Shown here in pieces: positions 63,651 to 64,000 of a stretch of DNA of 64,000 nt. Source of the stretch: Mycobacterium sp. D16Q13 (GTDB lineage Bacteria > Actinomycetota > Actinomycetes > Mycobacteriales > Mycobacteriaceae); the NCBI RefSeq assembly GCF_002013375.1, contig NZ_MAEW01000020.1:1-64000 (forward strand), given 5' to 3'. A program made the position numbers and the translations under genes. The first letter of the stretch is position 1, and each line of letters opens with the position of its first letter. The notes under the pieces are model-generated. The model had not been told where the DNA came from. It ran no database searches and worked only from the letters and a program-made list of their open reading frames with translations.

Positions 63651-64000
63651 CGCCGCTGTCCACGCGACCGTGGGATCGGACTCGCCGGCCACCCATACCG
63701 GATGGTCGAGGCTGAGCCGTCCATCGCAGGTGGTGATGAAGAAGCTCGGCGGAGCAGTTGTGGCTCGACCAGTGCGCAGGCCGCCTGCGGAGGCCCGAAA
63801 GTCGTCGACTCGCAGTTCGTCGGGCAGGCGCAACGCAGGAATGCGTCCCCAGTTCGTGACCATGAGGGGATTCGATATGGGCTCTCGCCAGATATCTCGC
63901 GGCGAAAGCAACGCGTGATGCGTTGTGCGGCGAGTGAGGCCTTCGGCGAGAGAGTCCAACACAGCGTGTCCGATGCGCGCGGGGTCATCCTGCACCCCGA
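63618..64000 (-). CDS. Condensation/PapA-like acyltransferase C-terminal fragment
   Basis: The frame is open past the right edge, so only the C-terminal 127 or so residues are seen. The stretch NPLMVTNWGRIPALRLPDEL, then DDFRA and FFITTCDGRLSLDHPVW, resembles the C-terminal part of condensation-domain acyltransferases such as PapA5. An in-frame GTG lies at 63995 but is probably internal. The N-terminal HHxxxDG motif would be outside the window, so the call is tentative. Confidence 0.45.
   Translation of the reverse strand, partial: GVQDDPARIGHAVLDSLAEGLTRRTTHHALLSPRDIWREPISNPLMVTNWGRIPALRLPDELRVDDFRASAGGLRTGRATTAPPSFFITTCDGRLSLDHPVWVAGESDPTVAWTAALGRAFDRILR

Overview
The window is a 64 kb stretch of a mycobacterial chromosome centred on the replication origin. 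GC is high, a PE-PPE pair lies at the left edge, and the dnaA-dnaN-gnd-recF-DUF721-gyrB order (with gnd inserted) matches rapidly growing mycobacteria. gyrB and gyrA are separated by unrelated genes, which together with the low PE/PPE content suggests Mycobacteroides (abscessus-chelonae group) or a relative. That species-level statement is inference. dnaA is on the minus strand, so the map is inverted relative to the usual dnaA-first orientation.

Left arm (1-29.9 kb): a PE-PPE pair, a TetR regulator, a three-gene YgiB/YgiC/DUF350-type operon and tRNA-Leu(CAG). Next is the seven-gene operon fhaA-fhaB-pstP-rodA-pbpA-pknA-pknB, whose last six genes overlap at start and stop codons and which controls cell shape and peptidoglycan synthesis. 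Then come trpG/pabA, a DUF881 protein, crgA, a PH-domain membrane protein, three tandem TIGR00027-type methyltransferases, a rhomboid protease, ppiA, cwsA, tRNA-Ala, a 37-codon membrane ORF overlapping that tRNA, tRNA-Ile, a DUF3566 protein and gyrA. A small accessory block follows: a methyltransferase, a YdeI-like protein, arylamine N-acetyltransferase, an ICMT-like protein and a frameshifted pseudogene.

Origin region (29.9-44.1 kb): gyrB, DUF721, recF, gnd and dnaN, then a 690-bp dnaA-dnaN intergenic region with many degenerate DnaA boxes and an AT-rich stretch (oriC), then dnaA. Facing the other way are rpmH-rnpA-yidD-yidC-jag-rsmG-parA-parB. Two parS sites sit at the starts of rsmG and parA.

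Right arm (44.1-64 kb): a conserved parB neighbour, then an accessory island (MBL hydrolase and TetR on the minus strand; membrane protein, cytochrome P450 and ferredoxin on the plus strand) sharing a palindromic intergenic region. It is followed by the conserved block cwlM, trxA, trxB, anti-SigM, sigM, murJ/mviN fused to a pseudokinase, a large exported protein, mutT4 and pcnA. The edge holds a TauE/SafE permease, a small protein built of aspartate-rich calcium-type repeats, and a partial acyltransferase-like gene.

Functionally, much of the window is one cell-envelope control network either side of oriC. PknA/PknB and PstP act with the FHA readers FhaA/FhaB. Known targets or partners of this network encoded here are MurJ, CwlM, CrgA and CwsA, plus the RodA-PbpA synthase pair. 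Replication, segregation, gyrase, ribosome/RNase P and membrane-insertion genes occupy the origin itself.
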